Origin: Sulfuricella sp. | GTDB lineage: Bacteria > Pseudomonadota > Gammaproteobacteria > Burkholderiales > Sulfuricellaceae | Assembly (NCBI GenBank): GCA_019911785.1 | Contig: JAIOJM010000086.1 | Span: forward strand, 1-6,673 | Direction: 5' to 3' | Length of the DNA stretch: 6,673 nt | Part shown: positions 5,583 through 6,673 of the stretch, piece by piece | Numbering within the stretch: position 1 is the first letter of the stretch | How the letters are laid out: every line of letters starts with the position of its first letter | Notes under the pieces: model-generated | The model's input: the letters and a program-made list of their open reading frames with translations, nothing else | Databases searched by the model: none | What the model was told of the DNA's origin: nothing | Made by a program: the position numbers and the translations under genes

Positions 5583-6446
5583 TCAGGCTGCCATATCCTG
5601 CGCTGCATCGGAGGGTGCACCCGTCAGGACAGCGACAAACTCTTCCAGCGGCATATCGATGCGCTGTATATTCTGCTCCGCAAGAAATCGCTCTTCATTG
5701 CGCGTCAACTCGCCGGACAGCACGGCCCAGTGTTTGTCCGTTGAGCGTTTCATGATCTGGCGCGCGAAAGTGCGTTCCAGCTGGTTGCTGAAGTGGCAGC
5801 CGAGGAACAGGAAATGAGCGCCCGTGCGCAGATGCTGGACCACCTCCGGAATCGGAGTCTGGATGTCGATCTCGGTCAGCACTTCGACATAATCGGAATC
5901 CGAAACCAGGAAATTGCGCGCTGGCGAAATAGCGCCCAGGGGTTTGTACAGCACTACATCCCAGGTGTCCGCCTCGAACGCATCGGCAGGGACGCCTTCA
6001 CTGCGGAAATATTGCACCCAGGTTCCGAAATGCTCGGCCTGGCTGGCCCCTTGCACCTGGCCCCAGCTCTGGCGGTGCTGTAGCGCTCTCTGCATGGCGT
6101 TGTCGTACCATGCATCCACCACCAGCAGCGGTTTTTTCGGGAGGTTTGCCAGAAAACGGTGTAGCACCGTCGGTTCCACGTCAGCCAGGAAGGCTTCCGC
6201 CAGTAGCCCGGTCAAGGTCTTGCGGTGCTTGAAGTTCTCGATGAATTGCGCGGCTGCCGTCAGATTCTTGCGGATCTTGTGCGGCACGGCTACCTTCGCG
6301 ACCAGCCGCTCGACCAGCGCCCCCGGAGAGTTCGGCACCGGACAGGCGGGAGCAAGATCAAGGACGCCAGGCCCCAGGTAGGGAACAATTTTTCCGTTAT
6401 CCAGCTCGTTCCTGATATCGTCCAGTAATTGCGACAGGTGTGTCAT
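5583..6446 (-). CDS. SIR2-like domain protein, apparently lacking catalytic residues
   Basis: A 287-residue soluble protein. SIR2-like domains bind NAD or ADP-ribose; some are NADases (for example ThsA of Thoeris defence) and some deacylases. Fold landmarks: KIVPYLGPGVLDL (19-31), matching the glycine-rich NAD loop; LLVVDAWYDNAMQRAL (107-122), at the place of the usual TTNYD motif; VVLYKPLGAI (164-173), at the place of the usual KxHG motif; DSDYVEVL (183-190); and FLFLGCHFSNQLER (212-225). In the first catalytic motif Asn appears replaced by Trp 113, and in the second His by Leu 170, so NAD hydrolysis is doubtful; this alignment is by eye. The ATG at 6446 is chosen over a longer frame because AAGGA (6452-6456) stands five bases upstream and the extra 70 residues overlap the ferredoxin gene in another frame. 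It lies 38 bases after that gene, so probably the same operon. Proximity to draTG suggests a nitrogenase-related role, which is inference. Confidence 0.75.
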   Translation of the reverse strand: MTHLSQLLDDIRNELDNGKIVPYLGPGVLDLAPACPVPNSPGALVERLVAKVAVPHKIRKNLTAAAQFIENFKHRKTLTGLLAEAFLADVEPTVLHRFLANLPKKPLLVVDAWYDNAMQRALQHRQSWGQVQGASQAEHFGTWVQYFRSEGVPADAFEADTWDVVLYKPLGAISPARNFLVSDSDYVEVLTEIDIQTPIPEVVQHLRTGAHFLFLGCHFSNQLERTFARQIMKRSTDKHWAVLSGELTRNEERFLAEQNIQRIDMPLEEFVAVLTGAPSDAAQDMAA

Positions 6447-6484
6447 GACTATCCTTTCATTTGGAACCTTGTTCGAATTTCCGA

Positions 6485-6673
6485 TTAGACGCTCAACAAT
6501 TCGACCGTGATATTTTCCGTGCCAAGCATGGCCTGGCATGCCAGGCGCGACCCGGAACCCACGCCGACCAGGGTGTCCAGTTTCTCGTTTTCGATGCGCT
6601 GTATCTTCGACAGGCTCTTGCGTCCTTCGACCACAAAGAAGTGGCAGGCACCACACAGCTCGGGCTTGCCTTC
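6485..6673 (-). CDS. [2Fe-2S] ferredoxin, plant/adrenodoxin type (3' part)
   Basis: The last 62 residues of a ferredoxin whose start lies beyond the window. CGAC (cysteines 7 and 10 of the fragment) and RLACQ (Cys 46) are the last three of the four [2Fe-2S] ligands, and the tail TENITVELLSV is the usual final strand of the beta-grasp fold. The middle part, VVEGRKSLSKIQRIENEKLD, resembles ferredoxins I associate with nif clusters (FdxD of Rhodobacter capsulatus, or the nitrogenase-protecting FeSII of Azotobacter), but I cannot tell which without the N-terminus. A role as electron carrier or protective protein for nitrogenase fits the nearby draTG. It is the upstream member of the pair with the SIR2-like gene, 38 bases apart; its promoter is outside the window. 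Confidence 0.85.
   Translation of the reverse strand, partial: EGKPELCGACHFFVVEGRKSLSKIQRIENEKLDTLVGVGSGSRLACQAMLGTENITVELLSV

Noticed and set aside
5429..5620. 63-codon minus-strand open frame in the spacer after the SIR2-like gene
   Set aside because: Its C-terminus translates the GC-rich hairpin repeat, there is no ribosome-binding site, and it overlaps the SIR2-like gene end. Treated as chance.
6447..6656. Upstream extension of the SIR2-like frame to 357 residues
   Set aside because: It overlaps the ferredoxin gene out of frame and is Arg/Gly/His-rich without a fold pattern; the ATG at 6446 has a good ribosome-binding site.

Overview
The window looks like chromosomal DNA from a diazotrophic proteobacterium, most likely beta- or gammaproteobacterial. 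The evidence is GC-rich coding sequence, a modABC operon, a recognisable draT-draG pair (reversible ADP-ribosylation of nitrogenase Fe protein), ferredoxin genes of types found near nif clusters, and GTAG-headed REP palindromes. No nif structural gene lies inside the window, so the nif link rests on draTG and the ferredoxins.

Layout. Bases 1-2297 (+ strand) hold the 3' part of modA, complete modB and complete modC, a molybdate ABC importer, closed by a hairpin-plus-T-tract terminator at 2317-2347. Everything to the right reads on the minus strand. A DUF3050 gene (2346-3164) converges on modC. It is clearly poorer in G+C than its neighbours and has its own AT-rich promoter region with a perfect 7-bp palindrome. 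A 250-bp intergenic stretch follows, carrying a stem-loop and an inverted-repeat-bounded pair of REP hairpins that touches the draG stop codon. Next come draG (3416-4354) and draT (4354-5205), whose stop and start share one base. Just upstream of draT is the 5' remnant of a thioredoxin-like [2Fe-2S] ferredoxin gene (5168-5323). A 259-bp spacer with GC-rich hairpins follows, then a SIR2-like gene (5583-6446) and the 3' part of a plant/adrenodoxin-type [2Fe-2S] ferredoxin gene (6485-6673, running off the window).

How it may work together. ModABC would supply molybdenum for FeMo-cofactor. DraT would use NAD+ to ADP-ribosylate and switch off dinitrogenase reductase, and DraG would remove the group. 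The ferredoxin genes suggest electron transfer to, or protection of, nitrogenase. The SIR2-like protein belongs to an NAD/ADP-ribose-binding fold, but the usual catalytic Asn and His appear to be replaced, so a nucleotide-sensing or structural role beside DraT/DraG is a testable idea.

The most interesting points are the degenerate SIR2 protein next to draTG, the broken ferredoxin gene abutting draT, a 7-bp tandem repeat inside the start of draG, and the low-GC DUF3050 gene with candidate metal ligands and a palindromic operator-like site.
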